A DNA stretch of 33,202 nucleotides, from positions 1-33,202 of the forward strand of contig JAUMVL010000001.1 of assembly GCA_030530185.1 (NCBI GenBank). Reading direction: 5' to 3'. Positions 8,141 through 16,284 of the stretch are shown here, in pieces. Position 1 is the stretch's first letter. Every line of letters begins with the position of its first letter. The notes beneath the pieces are model-generated. The model did not search any database. It had not been told where the DNA came from and worked only from the letters and a program-made list of their open reading frames with translations. A program made the translations under genes and the position numbers. The DNA comes from Clostridia bacterium (GTDB taxonomy: Bacteria; Bacillota; Clostridia; Christensenellales; CAG-138).

Positions 8141-9256
8141 TTATGCCATTCCCACAACCGTTGCGACCGCCTGCGCGGAAATGCAAAGCCCTTTGCCCTC
8201 GTCGTTCATGCCCTCGGTCGTCGTTGCCTTGACGGAGACGTTCTCGAGCGCAAGGCCGCAGTCCTCGGCAATATTTTGCCGCATCGTGTCAATGTATGGG
8301 CGCAGCTTCGGACGTTGGCAAAGGATCGTCGCATCAATTGAAGCGATTCGCATGTCCCGTTTTTGCACCAATTCGACCGTGCGGCGCAGCAGTACGCGGC
8401 TGTCAATGCCGCGATAGGCTTCATCGCTGTCCGGAAACAGTTTGCCGATGTCGCCCAGAGCCGCCGCACCCAAGACGGCGTCGATGATTGCGTGAATCAG
8501 AACATCGGCGTCGGAATGGCCCAAAAGCCCCTTTTCAAACGGGATTTCGACGCCGCCGAGGATCAGTTTTCGTCCCTCGGTGAGTCGATGTGTATCAAAA
8601 CCTGTCCCAATTTTGGGATATGTCATACAAAGCTCCTTTGCCCATGCCCAGTCCTCTGCGGTGGTTAATTTTCTCGCAAGCTCGCTGCCCGGCACAAGGT
8701 GCGGCGTGCCGATGACCTGTCGGTACAGCGCGGCGTCGTCGGTTGCCGCCCCATCCGCCTGTTCGTATGCCGTCAGGATCTCGTCATAGCGGAACGATTG
8801 CGGCGTCTGCGTGCGGTACAGATTCGAGCGGTCGAGCGTTTCATACGCGTCTCCGTTGGCGCGTACGACCGTATCGACGACCGGCACTGCAAGCACGCCG
8901 CTGCCGCATTGCCTTGCACTTTCGATGCTTGCCTTTACGCAGCTTGCGGGTGTAAAGCAGCGCGCCGCGTCATGAATCACGACGATTGACGCGCCCGCTG
9001 CGGCATGCAGGCCGCGAAAAACGGACTGCGTGCGCGTATCGCCGCCGCGTGTGACGAGCGCGGGAACGGAGCAGGGAAGCGCGCGTAAATATGCTTCGTG
9101 CGCTTCGCTCGTCACAAGGACGAGGCGTTCGCAGCCGCCTGCAATCAAAAGATCGCGCGAACGCTCGATCGCGTTCCGGCCCGCAAGCGGCGTCGTCAAC
9201 TTGTCAAAGCCCATGCGGCTCGCGCCGCCCGCGCAGAGCAAAATTCCGGTAATCAT
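8141..9256 (-). CDS. ispDF: Bifunctional IspD-IspF fusion, MEP isoprenoid pathway
   Basis: One 371-residue chain carries two steps of the non-mevalonate isoprenoid pathway. Residues 1 to about 212 are IspD (2-C-methyl-D-erythritol 4-phosphate cytidylyltransferase), with the nucleotide-binding LCAGGASRMGFDK at the start, VVIHDAARCF and a late TTAEDWAWA. Residues about 215-371 are IspF (2,4-cyclodiphosphate synthase), with the metal-binding GTGFDTHRL and GLLGHSDADVLIHAIIDAVLGAAALGDIG, then FPDSDEAYRGIDS and a terminal VKATTTEGM. IspE, the intervening enzyme, is not in this window. The ATG at 9254-9256 overlaps the rqcP stop by 4 bp (ATGA), pointing to translational coupling. Fusions of this kind are known in other bacteria, so the architecture is recognised although separate genes are more usual. 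Confidence 0.96.
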   Translation of the reverse strand: MITGILLCAGGASRMGFDKLTTPLAGRNAIERSRDLLIAGGCERLVLVTSEAHEAYLRALPCSVPALVTRGGDTRTQSVFRGLHAAAGASIVVIHDAARCFTPASCVKASIESARQCGSGVLAVPVVDTVVRANGDAYETLDRSNLYRTQTPQSFRYDEILTAYEQADGAATDDAALYRQVIGTPHLVPGSELARKLTTAEDWAWAKELCMTYPKIGTGFDTHRLTEGRKLILGGVEIPFEKGLLGHSDADVLIHAIIDAVLGAAALGDIGKLFPDSDEAYRGIDSRVLLRRTVELVQKRDMRIASIDATILCQRPKLRPYIDTMRQNIAEDCGLALENVSVKATTTEGMNDEGKGLCISAQAVATVVGMA

Positions 9257-9498
9257 CCCTGGATCACCGTATAGAGCGAATCGGCATCCTCCTTGCGAAC
9301 GACCTCGGGCGTCTTTTCAACGCGGCAGAGGAAGTGCTTGCCGCCGAGCAGAATATCGAGCTCGTCGCCGACCTTAACCTCGGTCGAGGGCTTTGCGATC
9401 TTGCCGTTGATCGCAATGCGGCCCGCGCCTGCCGCCTCGTTGGCGACCGTGCGCCGCTTGATGATCCGCGAAACCTTCAGCCATTTATCCAAACGCAT
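9253..9498 (-). CDS. rqcP: S4-domain ribosome quality-control protein RqcP
   Basis: An 81-residue protein that is almost entirely one S4 RNA-binding fold, closely similar by eye to Bacillus YabO/RqcP: MRLDKWLKVSRIIKRRTVANE, then GRIAINGKIAKPS, VKVGDELDI and a C-terminal SLYTVI. In Bacillota RqcP works with RqcH on stalled 50S subunits to add alanine tails to incomplete peptides. The chosen ATG (9496-9498) has GGAGG 7 nt upstream; the longer reading frame starting at 9537 begins inside a leader hairpin and is unlikely. It is the first gene of a unit with ispDF. A leader hairpin (9514-9550) lies directly before the ribosome binding site. Confidence 0.9.
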   Translation of the reverse strand: MRLDKWLKVSRIIKRRTVANEAAGAGRIAINGKIAKPSTEVKVGDELDILLGGKHFLCRVEKTPEVVRKEDADSLYTVIQG

Positions 9499-9513
9499 GT
9501 CATTTCCTCCGTG

Positions 9514-9550
9514 ACGGCGGTGTGTGCCCCAAGACACGAAATACCGCCGT
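9514..9550 (-). promoter_or_regulatory. Leader hairpin before rqcP
   Basis: Perfect 8-bp arms ACGGCGGT and ACCGCCGT enclose an inner GTGT/ACAC pairing with a 5-nt bulge. The hairpin ends just upstream of the rqcP Shine-Dalgarno sequence. There is no U-run after it, so a terminator is unlikely; it could protect the message or affect translation (inference). Confidence 0.5.
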
Positions 9551-9573
9551 TTATCCGATCATTTTTTGTTTCT

Positions 9574-9602
9574 ATCATACAACGAAACCGCCTGCGATAC
9601 AA
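9574..9602 (-). promoter_or_regulatory. Candidate rqcP-ispDF promoter
   Basis: On the minus strand TTGTAT (9597-9602) and TATGAT (9574-9579) are 17 bp apart. A TACAAT on the plus strand (9598-9603) overlaps it and may be the -10 of the divergent gene at 9622, although that one lacks a good -35. Confidence 0.5.
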
Positions 9603-9621
9603 TAGATAGAGGTGATTTTTC

Positions 9622-10644
9622 ATGTTTTTCTATTTCCCTGTCAAGCAAACGGACGGCACGGTGATCGGACGCGTCCGCGCCGAAAACGGTCGTGCGGTAT
9701 TGACACTTTCCCATCCGATCCAAGCGGATTTTTCCCTGTTTGCAGACGGCAATCCCGTCCCGCTGCTGCCGGACCAATCCGTTTCGGCGAATGTTCCAGA
9801 GGGGCTGATCGGCCTGAAGGACGGGGAGATCGTCTGCAGCGGGACCACGCCAAGCAGCAGCCTCAGTCCAAGGCAAATGCAGCAAGCTCTGTCCCGAATT
9901 CGCACCAGTCAAAGCAAGCAATCGACAGAATTCGCCAAAGAAGAACCGTCGAAACAAAAGGAAACCACGCAGCCTTTGCAAAACGAACCGAATTTCGTCG
10001 GCAATGCAATCCAAGATGGTGTATTTTTTTCGCAAGATAGGGAGGATCTTCGCTCAGACGCATTCGACACAAATCCAATTTGGGAGCAGCGGCCCAGCGA
10101 ACCGATCAACCGGGAAAATCCCCTTTATTTATGGGCAAAATCGGTTTTTTCCCGTTTGACACGCCGCTCCGATTCAAACGAGGAAAATGATTCTTTAGAC
10201 CCGAAAACGGTGCATAACGTGGATAATTCGGTGGATAACTCGTCGGAAATCTTTCAGCACATGAACCAAAAACAGGATACTCCTGTGTATTCGGACGGTC
10301 GAACCGTACCGAACCGGCAGGATACAGCGTCGGCTGCCCCGCAAAACGAGGGGAATTCGGGCGGGCGTTCAGACCCGCTGCTCGGATGGCGGGGCACCCC
10401 CCTGCAGCGAATCACGTTGTTCCCGCGAATTTTTCCGGGCGCAACGTGGCGATTCGTTGCAGATGACGGGATCGTGCCGCATTTTGAGGGGACCTGGCAG
10501 CACGGCGGCGAGCGGATTCGCATCCTTGCGGTGCGCGGCACCTATGCGCCGCAGCCGCCCGAGGGCTTGTCGGGGTTCACGCGCTATCTGCGCGCGGATG
10601 GAGCAGGCTACTGGGTGCGGCTGATTTCGCTCGGGCGGGTATAA
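9622..10644 (+). CDS. Uncharacterised protein with disordered middle and conserved-looking C-terminal domain
   Basis: A 340-residue protein not assigned to a named family. Residues 1-70 are compact and beta-rich (FYFPVKQTDGTVIGRVRAEN, then LTLSHP), possibly a small sandwich. Residues about 75-245 are rich in Ser, Gln, Asn, Glu and Lys and look disordered, including a VDNSVDNS repeat. Residues about 268-340 form a C-terminal domain with FPGATWRFV, GTW, RGTYAPQPPEGLSGFTRYL and GYWVRLISL. That order (aromatic-rich opening, PP-GL-GF, then GYWV) resembles a domain at the end of uncharacterised clostridial proteins. No signal peptide or membrane segment was found. AGAGGTGA sits 6 nt before the ATG. 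It faces the RCC1 fusion gene across a shared hairpin. Confidence 0.7.
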   Translation: MFFYFPVKQTDGTVIGRVRAENGRAVLTLSHPIQADFSLFADGNPVPLLPDQSVSANVPEGLIGLKDGEIVCSGTTPSSSLSPRQMQQALSRIRTSQSKQSTEFAKEEPSKQKETTQPLQNEPNFVGNAIQDGVFFSQDREDLRSDAFDTNPIWEQRPSEPINRENPLYLWAKSVFSRLTRRSDSNEENDSLDPKTVHNVDNSVDNSSEIFQHMNQKQDTPVYSDGRTVPNRQDTASAAPQNEGNSGGRSDPLLGWRGTPLQRITLFPRIFPGATWRFVADDGIVPHFEGTWQHGGERIRILAVRGTYAPQPPEGLSGFTRYLRADGAGYWVRLISLGRV

Positions 10645-10667
10645 AAAAGTCCGCTCTTGCGGACTTT
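10645..10667. terminator. Convergent-gene terminator
   Basis: Perfect arms AAGTCCGC and GCGGACTT around a TCTT loop (10647-10666). On the minus strand it is followed by six T residues, making it a good terminator for the leftward glycosidase operon; on the plus strand the T-run is only three. Confidence 0.75.
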
Positions 10668-10726
10668 CGGCCAAAGGGGAGGGAAGCAACCATCGGTTCG
10701 GGCAACTGCCTGCTCTTCTGTGCGCG

Positions 10727-12973
10727 TTACGGCAGAACCTCCGGATCGGTCAAAAAAACGACTGCATCGGAAACGCCCGGCTTTACGCCGAACGTGCGTC
10801 CCTCAAGCGACAGCAGCGACAACTCCCTGCCGCGGTAAACGAGCGATGCCGCCGTATCGTCGGCGAGCGCGAACGCAAGCCGCGCCCCGCCGCGCCGCAT
10901 TGCCTCGGCAGCTTCGGACATTGTGAGCAGCAGATCAGGGTCGTGCAGCGATATGATCGCAAGATAATGGAACGGATCGGAGTAGCCGAATGCAACGCGT
11001 GCCGCCGAAACGGGCTTGGCCGCAACGACCGGTTTGATCTCCCCATGCTCCACCAGCAGCGGGCCCGGAGAGAAGCAGTTTTGCACGCCGGCCTCCTTCA
11101 GCGCTTCGGCGTTCGTTTCCCCGATCTGATACGCGCGGATCGTACCGTTCGGCAGCAGCGCATAGGACGGCGCCTCAAGCCGATCATAGTATACAACGCC
11201 GTTGCGGATCAGAATCCCCTTGCGTGCCGAAGTCAGACCGATATAATCGCCCGTAAAAGCGACAACCGCGTGCGCGCGCCGCGCAAGCGTTTCGGGCGAT
11301 TCCTTTTTCATTTGAATGTAACGGCCGCTTGCGTCCGGCGTCGAGACGCTGCCCTGCGGCAGCGCGTCCGAGCAGGCAAGCAGGTCAACCCGGAACAGCG
11401 GCTTCGGTTCGCTCTGATCGAGCCAGACGGTTGCCGCACCGAACGCATTCAGGTACATCCACGGTCCCTTCTCGGGATCAAGCTCATCCGAATAGGCCGC
11501 GGCGGCCGCCCGCCCCGCTGCAAACGTTGATTCTCCCGGGACAAGCCCGACCGTCATGATTTGATCGGTATAGGTCAGTCCGATCGTATGATACGCGCCC
11601 GCAGCGACCGCAGCGACGTTGACCCAGTTTGATACGTCGCACTGTCCCGCGGAATTGTCCCCGCAGGCGACAACGGTGCCGTCGGTTTTGACGCCCACCG
11701 TAAAGCATGCGCCGCAGTCGATCGCAACGATGTCCGTCCAATCGGAAACATCGCATTGATGATACGTATTGTCCCCGCAGGCAACAACTGTGCCGTCGGC
11801 CCTTAATCCGACCGTATGCCAAAGTCCCGCCGAAACGGCAATCATGCCTTCCCAATCGGAAACGTCGCACTGCGTTTTCGCATTGCTGCCGCAGGCGACG
11901 ACGTGTCCGCTCTTGGTCAGCCCAACCGAATGCCACAATCCCGCCGCGACCGCTGTGATATGGTTCCATCGCTGCACGTTCGTTCTGCCGCACACGTTCG
12001 CTCCGATTCCGGTCACGGAACCATTCTCATGCAAAAACAGCGCGTGCGTCAGCCCGGCGGACAGATCGGTCACGTCCGTGAACGCAGCGAGCGTATCCGG
12101 ATCGCCGAATGTTTCGTTCCACGGAATTACCTGTCCGTCGTTCAAGCTGAACGTGCTTGCAAAACCGGAGACGACCCGACCGGCATTTCCACCCGGAGCA
12201 GAAATGCGCGCATCGCCTTTGACCCACGGCAAACCGGATTGCGAGCACCCGGCCGAATGCCACAAACCCGCGCTGATGCGATTGTTTGCCTCGATGCGTG
12301 CCGCGGAAAACTCCTGTGCCTGCAATTTGACCAGCCGTTCCGCCTCCTGCCTGGCAGCTGACGTGCCGAGGGCGTTCAGCGAAGCGATGGTCTCGTCATA
12401 GTTGCGCCCTGTAAAGGCTGCAAGAATGGATTGGAACGACAACTGATCCGAGAGCGCTTTGGCACGCTGTTCAGCGTCCCGATAGCCGGCAATCATCGCA
12501 AAGCGCGCCTGCGCTTCCACGAGATTATCGTTTGCCTGCAGCGTCTCGGCCTCGCGATAGGCCAGCTCATTTCGCAGCTCCCTTGCACGAACCGGATCGC
12601 GATCGTCGAGCAAAGCCGCTGCCGTTTTGAGATCGTCGTTTTCAATCGCATCGGCGATCTGCCGTTCGATGGCCTGCTCAGCCGCCAACGTGCAGAGCCG
12701 CGCGTCCTCGGCCGCGCGGAGATCCTCCAGCAGTTCCGCAAGCTCCTTTGCGCGATCCGATCCGAGCGGGCGCCGCGAAAGCGTATCGATCGCCTCTTGC
12801 AGCATTGCTTCGGCCAAAGCGTAAGGCGCATTCGCTGCCGCTGCTTTTGTGTTCTCGTAGAGCGCCTCGTTTGAAAAAAACAGCACACCAAAGCCCGCCG
12901 CAGCTGCAAGGATGAGCGCGACGGGAATCAAAAGCAGCCATTTTTTGCGATTTTGGCGCGCAGGTTGTTCCAT
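10727..12973 (-). CDS. Membrane-anchored RCC1-repeat / phosphodiester-glycosidase (NAGPA)-like fusion
   Basis: A 748-residue protein. An N-terminal basic stretch and membrane helix (about 11-33) place the rest outside the cell. Residues 35-230 are Ala/Glu-rich helices of tetratricopeptide-like type. Residues about 230-480 hold RCC1-type blades: AAGLWHSVGL, AGLWHTVGLRADGTVVACGDN and QCDVSDW recur. Residues about 500-745 resemble the NAGPA/DUF2233 phosphodiester glycosidase domain, which in lysosomes removes GlcNAc from phosphodiesters: TGDYIGL near 575, GILIRNGVVYYDR, then GYSDPFHYLAIISL. The glycine-rich NLDGGGS loop expected near the end reads ALADDTAASLVYRG (about 702-714), so catalysis may be altered or lost. 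Its ATG overlaps the alpha-galactosidase stop by one base (TGATG) with GGAGG just before. It ends an operon of sugar and phosphodiester hydrolases, which fits cell-surface glycan handling (inference). Confidence 0.8.
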   Translation of the reverse strand: MEQPARQNRKKWLLLIPVALILAAAAGFGVLFFSNEALYENTKAAAANAPYALAEAMLQEAIDTLSRRPLGSDRAKELAELLEDLRAAEDARLCTLAAEQAIERQIADAIENDDLKTAAALLDDRDPVRARELRNELAYREAETLQANDNLVEAQARFAMIAGYRDAEQRAKALSDQLSFQSILAAFTGRNYDETIASLNALGTSAARQEAERLVKLQAQEFSAARIEANNRISAGLWHSAGCSQSGLPWVKGDARISAPGGNAGRVVSGFASTFSLNDGQVIPWNETFGDPDTLAAFTDVTDLSAGLTHALFLHENGSVTGIGANVCGRTNVQRWNHITAVAAGLWHSVGLTKSGHVVACGSNAKTQCDVSDWEGMIAVSAGLWHTVGLRADGTVVACGDNTYHQCDVSDWTDIVAIDCGACFTVGVKTDGTVVACGDNSAGQCDVSNWVNVAAVAAGAYHTIGLTYTDQIMTVGLVPGESTFAAGRAAAAAYSDELDPEKGPWMYLNAFGAATVWLDQSEPKPLFRVDLLACSDALPQGSVSTPDASGRYIQMKKESPETLARRAHAVVAFTGDYIGLTSARKGILIRNGVVYYDRLEAPSYALLPNGTIRAYQIGETNAEALKEAGVQNCFSPGPLLVEHGEIKPVVAAKPVSAARVAFGYSDPFHYLAIISLHDPDLLLTMSEAAEAMRRGGARLAFALADDTAASLVYRGRELSLLSLEGRTFGVKPGVSDAVVFLTDPEVLP

Positions 12974-15276
12974 CAGTCCTCCGTAATCACAAACAGCATT
13001 GCGGAAAAGTCGCCCTGCATGTGCATCTTGTCGGAATAGCCGGTCCCGATAAACGAACGGTGCAGCCGCACGCCCGTCCCAAGCTGTGCGCCCGAAGCGC
13101 GATATGACTCGGCGTAATCGTCCATCTTGAGACGCTTGTCCGCAGCCAGCAGCAGATGGCTGTAAGCGCGAAGCTTGACCGGTAAAATGTGCTTTAACAG
13201 CGTGCCGAAGCCGCCGACCAGCAGCGGGCTTTTTACCTGCCGAAGCGTGTAGGTCTTGTCGGGATCGAGCCCCGTTACGGTCAAAAGATCATTCGGCTGC
13301 GCCGCGGGTACGAGCGTTTTACACCGCATCACGACGGTCTGTTTCCCGGTCTGCGCCTGCCATTGAACGATGTGCGGATCGCCGGTTTCCACGCGGGAGA
13401 ACGTGCCGAACTGACAGGTGCGGCGGATCGTGCGGTACTCGGATAAAAGCGCCGTTAAAACTTTGCGCTCGATCGGCTTCAGGTCCATCGGATCGAGCTC
13501 GAGCCCAAACGCGCCGAACGCTGCGACCGCAAAGCGGGTGAACAGCGGCGTATTGCGCAGCGTCTGCTGATGCGGCGCCATTGAAACGTGCGCGCCCATC
13601 GTGCTGACCGGATAGAACAGCGACAGTCCGCCCTGAATCTTCAACCGCTCGATCGGATCGGTGTCGTCCGACGACCAGATCTGTTGGGCAAAACACAGGT
13701 GACCGAGATCGAACCGCCCGCCGCCCGATGCGCATCCCTCTAAGAGGATTTGCGGACGCGGCCCGAAGATGCGGGTCAGCACCTCGTAATAGCCGATCAT
13801 ATAGCGGTGCAAAAACGCGCCGTCCTCAAAATCGCTGACCTTGCGGTTCATGTCCCACTTGACATAGGCGATCGGGCAGGTGTCGAGGATGTGCGTCATG
13901 TTTTCGACGATGTAATCGCGCACCGCAGGCAGCGTCAGATTCAGCATCTTTTGGTGCCGCCCGAGCGAGGGCTTGCGATTCGGCCGCACAATCGCCCAAT
14001 CGGGATGCGCGCGATACAAATCGGAATCGTCGTTTACATTCTCCGGCTCAAACCACAGCCCGAATTGCATGCCGAGCGCATTGACCTTTTTCCCAAGTCC
14101 CTCTAATCCCTCAGGGAGCTTTTTTCGATTGACCGTATAATCCCCAAGCCCCGCCGAATCGGTGTTGCGCGCACCGAACCAGCCGTCATCCAGCACGAAC
14201 AGCTCACAGCCGAGACGCTTGCCGCGTTTCGCTAAGCGCAAGAGCGAGTTCTGCCGAAATTGAAAAAAATTCGCTTCCCAATTGTTGATCAGGATCGGTC
14301 GTTCCTTCGTTTGCCAGTCGCCGCGTACAATCCGTTTTTGAACGAATCGGTGGAAGTTTTGCGACATACCGTTTTTGCCGCGCGTCGAAACCGTCAAAAC
14401 CGCCTCGGGGGTCTCAAAAACTTCGCCCGGCTGCAGCTCCCAAAGGAAGCAGTATGGATTGATGCCGCCGGTGATGCGAACCAAGCCCACAGGGCTCAAC
14501 TCCGCAGCGGTCTGGTGATTGCCGCCGTAGACGAGATTGAAGCCGTACACCAAGCCGGTATCCTCAGTCGCCCCGCGCGAAACGAGCGCAAGCGCGGGAT
14601 TGTTCCGATGCTGGGAAAAGCTTGTGCTTTCGTTGACGATCGCGCCGGTTTTGAGCGGCCGCTCAATCACCTGCGCTTCGCGGATCCATCCGCCCGACAG
14701 CGTCACAACCGTATAGCCGCGATCCGGCAGATCGATCGAATAGCTCATCAGCTTTTTGATCAAAAGTGTACCTTCGGATTCGTTGCGCAGCACCGCACGC
14801 CGCGCAATTACATTTTCTTCCGCATACACCGTATAAAGAAGGTCGAGATACACTGCAAACGCTTTGTCCCTGAGCGTGACGATCAGCGTTTCGGCGCCCT
14901 CGCCGGTGCTTTGCGGCAGCGTATGCATCTTCGGCGCTCCCGTCTCGATTCGATACGAATCATACACAAAGTCGCAGGTAAAGCTGCCGTCCGGCAGTTT
15001 CAATTCGATCGGTGTCACGCGAAAATCGCCTTTGCCGACGCCCGACCATTCGAGGGGCAGCTCCTCGAGACAATAGGACGGATCGGCCTGCTCGTCATAC
15101 AGCACCGCGCTTCCGTGCGTCAATTCGTGCTTGTGCCGCAGCGATTCAATTTCGCCTGCGGGCAGCCGTGTGCCGTAATGCAGCTGTTCAAGATGCCCGA
15201 AAGCCGTCGTTCGGAACCAATAGCTCGATTCCGCCGTATCCAAACGGAATACTCCGTCCGAAACCTGAATACTCAT
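12973..15276 (-). CDS. GH36 alpha-galactosidase
   Basis: Hydrolyses terminal alpha-1,6-galactose from raffinose-type sugars or galactolipids. The 767-residue length and architecture (N-terminal beta-sandwich, central barrel, C-terminal sheet) fit GH36. Family landmarks: ELFVLDDGWFG near 360, FGLWFEPENVN near 406-415, YVKWDMNR with the predicted nucleophile Asp475, ILLEGCASGGGRFD at 510-523 and IWSSDDTD with the predicted acid/base Asp537. No signal peptide, so it is probably cytoplasmic. The ATG has AAAGGAA 6 nt upstream. It lies 24 bp after the glycerophosphodiesterase gene and overlaps the next gene by one base, so the three are probably co-transcribed from the promoter at 16165-16193. Confidence 0.95.
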   Translation of the reverse strand: MSIQVSDGVFRLDTAESSYWFRTTAFGHLEQLHYGTRLPAGEIESLRHKHELTHGSAVLYDEQADPSYCLEELPLEWSGVGKGDFRVTPIELKLPDGSFTCDFVYDSYRIETGAPKMHTLPQSTGEGAETLIVTLRDKAFAVYLDLLYTVYAEENVIARRAVLRNESEGTLLIKKLMSYSIDLPDRGYTVVTLSGGWIREAQVIERPLKTGAIVNESTSFSQHRNNPALALVSRGATEDTGLVYGFNLVYGGNHQTAAELSPVGLVRITGGINPYCFLWELQPGEVFETPEAVLTVSTRGKNGMSQNFHRFVQKRIVRGDWQTKERPILINNWEANFFQFRQNSLLRLAKRGKRLGCELFVLDDGWFGARNTDSAGLGDYTVNRKKLPEGLEGLGKKVNALGMQFGLWFEPENVNDDSDLYRAHPDWAIVRPNRKPSLGRHQKMLNLTLPAVRDYIVENMTHILDTCPIAYVKWDMNRKVSDFEDGAFLHRYMIGYYEVLTRIFGPRPQILLEGCASGGGRFDLGHLCFAQQIWSSDDTDPIERLKIQGGLSLFYPVSTMGAHVSMAPHQQTLRNTPLFTRFAVAAFGAFGLELDPMDLKPIERKVLTALLSEYRTIRRTCQFGTFSRVETGDPHIVQWQAQTGKQTVVMRCKTLVPAAQPNDLLTVTGLDPDKTYTLRQVKSPLLVGGFGTLLKHILPVKLRAYSHLLLAADKRLKMDDYAESYRASGAQLGTGVRLHRSFIGTGYSDKMHMQGDFSAMLFVITED

Positions 15277-15300
15277 GTTGTGTTCCTTTCGTTGTGTAAA

Positions 15301-16134
15301 TCAATAATGGATTTCCGGCGAATAATGCTGGAAGATGCGGCAGTCATAGCGCTTTTTCAGCGTCTCATGGTCGCTGCTCGGCTCCTCGGTCCAGTAGACC
15401 GTGAATGCGCCCATCGGCCGCGCAAGACGAAGCGCCAGCGGCTGCTTCATCGAGCCGTAGGCAATAAAGTGCGGTCGGGTCAGAACATTCGTCCAAAGAT
15501 GCGACATCGCAAGGGCCGGCAAGACCGGCAGCGAGTGCCGCCAGCCCGCATAGCTTTCGGTCAGCTGCCCGCGCATCAGATCGGGCGCATGCAGCCGGAA
15601 CCAGCGCACGATGCGCCAATCGAAGCTTTCGACACAGTACGGACCCTTACAGGTGCGTAAGATCTTCAGCGTCTTTTGGCAAAGTTCCTCGTAATTCTCG
15701 GTCGACTTCAGCTCGACAATCGTCGGACTCTTGCCGTCCAGAACCGCCATGACGTCGGTAAACAGCGGGATATTGAGCTTGTCGCCATGCGTACCGAACA
15801 GAGACATCGCCTGCAGTTCTTCCAGCGTAAAGCTGTCGACGCGGCCCTTGTATTCCGTCTCCCGATCGACGATATCGTCATGGAACACGACAACCTCACC
15901 GTCCTTGGTCAGCTGTACGTCGAGCTCCACGCCGTAGCCGTGCTCAACAGCGCGTTCAAATGCCCGTAGCGTGTTTTCGGGAACCGACTGGTCCTTTTCA
16001 TAAAATCCGCGGTGTGCACAGTTCAGGTTTTGAAACGGTGCGGTCTGCTCCTTGGAGGGCTTCGCACAGGCGATTAAAAACACGTAGCCGACGCAAAGAA
16101 GCGCCAAAATCACAAGAATCATACCGATGAGCAT
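15301..16134 (-). CDS. Membrane-anchored glycerophosphodiester phosphodiesterase
   Basis: Cleaves glycerophosphodiesters to glycerol 3-phosphate and an alcohol. The 277-residue protein begins with one membrane helix (about 1-24), then the GDPD barrel: AHRG at 40-43, PENT at 52-55, ELDVQLTKDG with Glu70 and Asp72, and FHDD with the catalytic His85. Later conserved pieces are VELKS and VESFDW. The frame is open 52 codons further upstream, but that part would cross the promoter; the ATG at 16132-16134 follows GAGG at 5 nt and immediately starts the membrane helix. First gene of the leftward operon with the GH36 enzyme and the RCC1/NAGPA-like protein. Possible substrates are glycerophosphate polymers or deacylated glycolipids (inference). 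Confidence 0.92.
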   Translation of the reverse strand: MLIGMILVILALLCVGYVFLIACAKPSKEQTAPFQNLNCAHRGFYEKDQSVPENTLRAFERAVEHGYGVELDVQLTKDGEVVVFHDDIVDRETEYKGRVDSFTLEELQAMSLFGTHGDKLNIPLFTDVMAVLDGKSPTIVELKSTENYEELCQKTLKILRTCKGPYCVESFDWRIVRWFRLHAPDLMRGQLTESYAGWRHSLPVLPALAMSHLWTNVLTRPHFIAYGSMKQPLALRLARPMGAFTVYWTEEPSSDHETLKKRYDCRIFQHYSPEIHY

Positions 16135-16164
16135 AAAAGCCTCAACTCCCTTCTTCTTTGGAAG

Positions 16165-16193
16165 ATTATACCGCACCTTGTCGCATTTGAAAA
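16165..16193 (-). promoter_or_regulatory. Promoter of the glycerophosphodiesterase operon
   Basis: On the minus strand TTTTCA (16188-16193) and a perfect TATAAT (16165-16170) are 17 bp apart. Confidence 0.6.
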
Positions 16194-16231
16194 GACTCTG
16201 CACCGGATTCCTTCCTGTTTTTTCGCGCAGC

Positions 16232-16260
16232 TTGCGCCGCCCGAACCGGTGTGCTATACT
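16232..16260 (+). promoter_or_regulatory. Promoter of the HEVSH lipoprotein gene
   Basis: TTGCGC (16232-16237) and TATACT (16255-16260) are 17 bp apart, and AAGGAGG plus a GTG start follow within 30 bp. The -35 is weak. It is divergent from the glycerophosphodiesterase promoter. Confidence 0.5.
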
Positions 16261-16284
16261 TGATCCGAAAAAAAGGAGGCTGCC

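Noticed and set aside
14260..15660. Plus-strand 466-codon frame antisense to the GH36 gene
   Set aside because: It runs through two clear minus-strand enzymes and has no ribosome binding site or recognisable motif.
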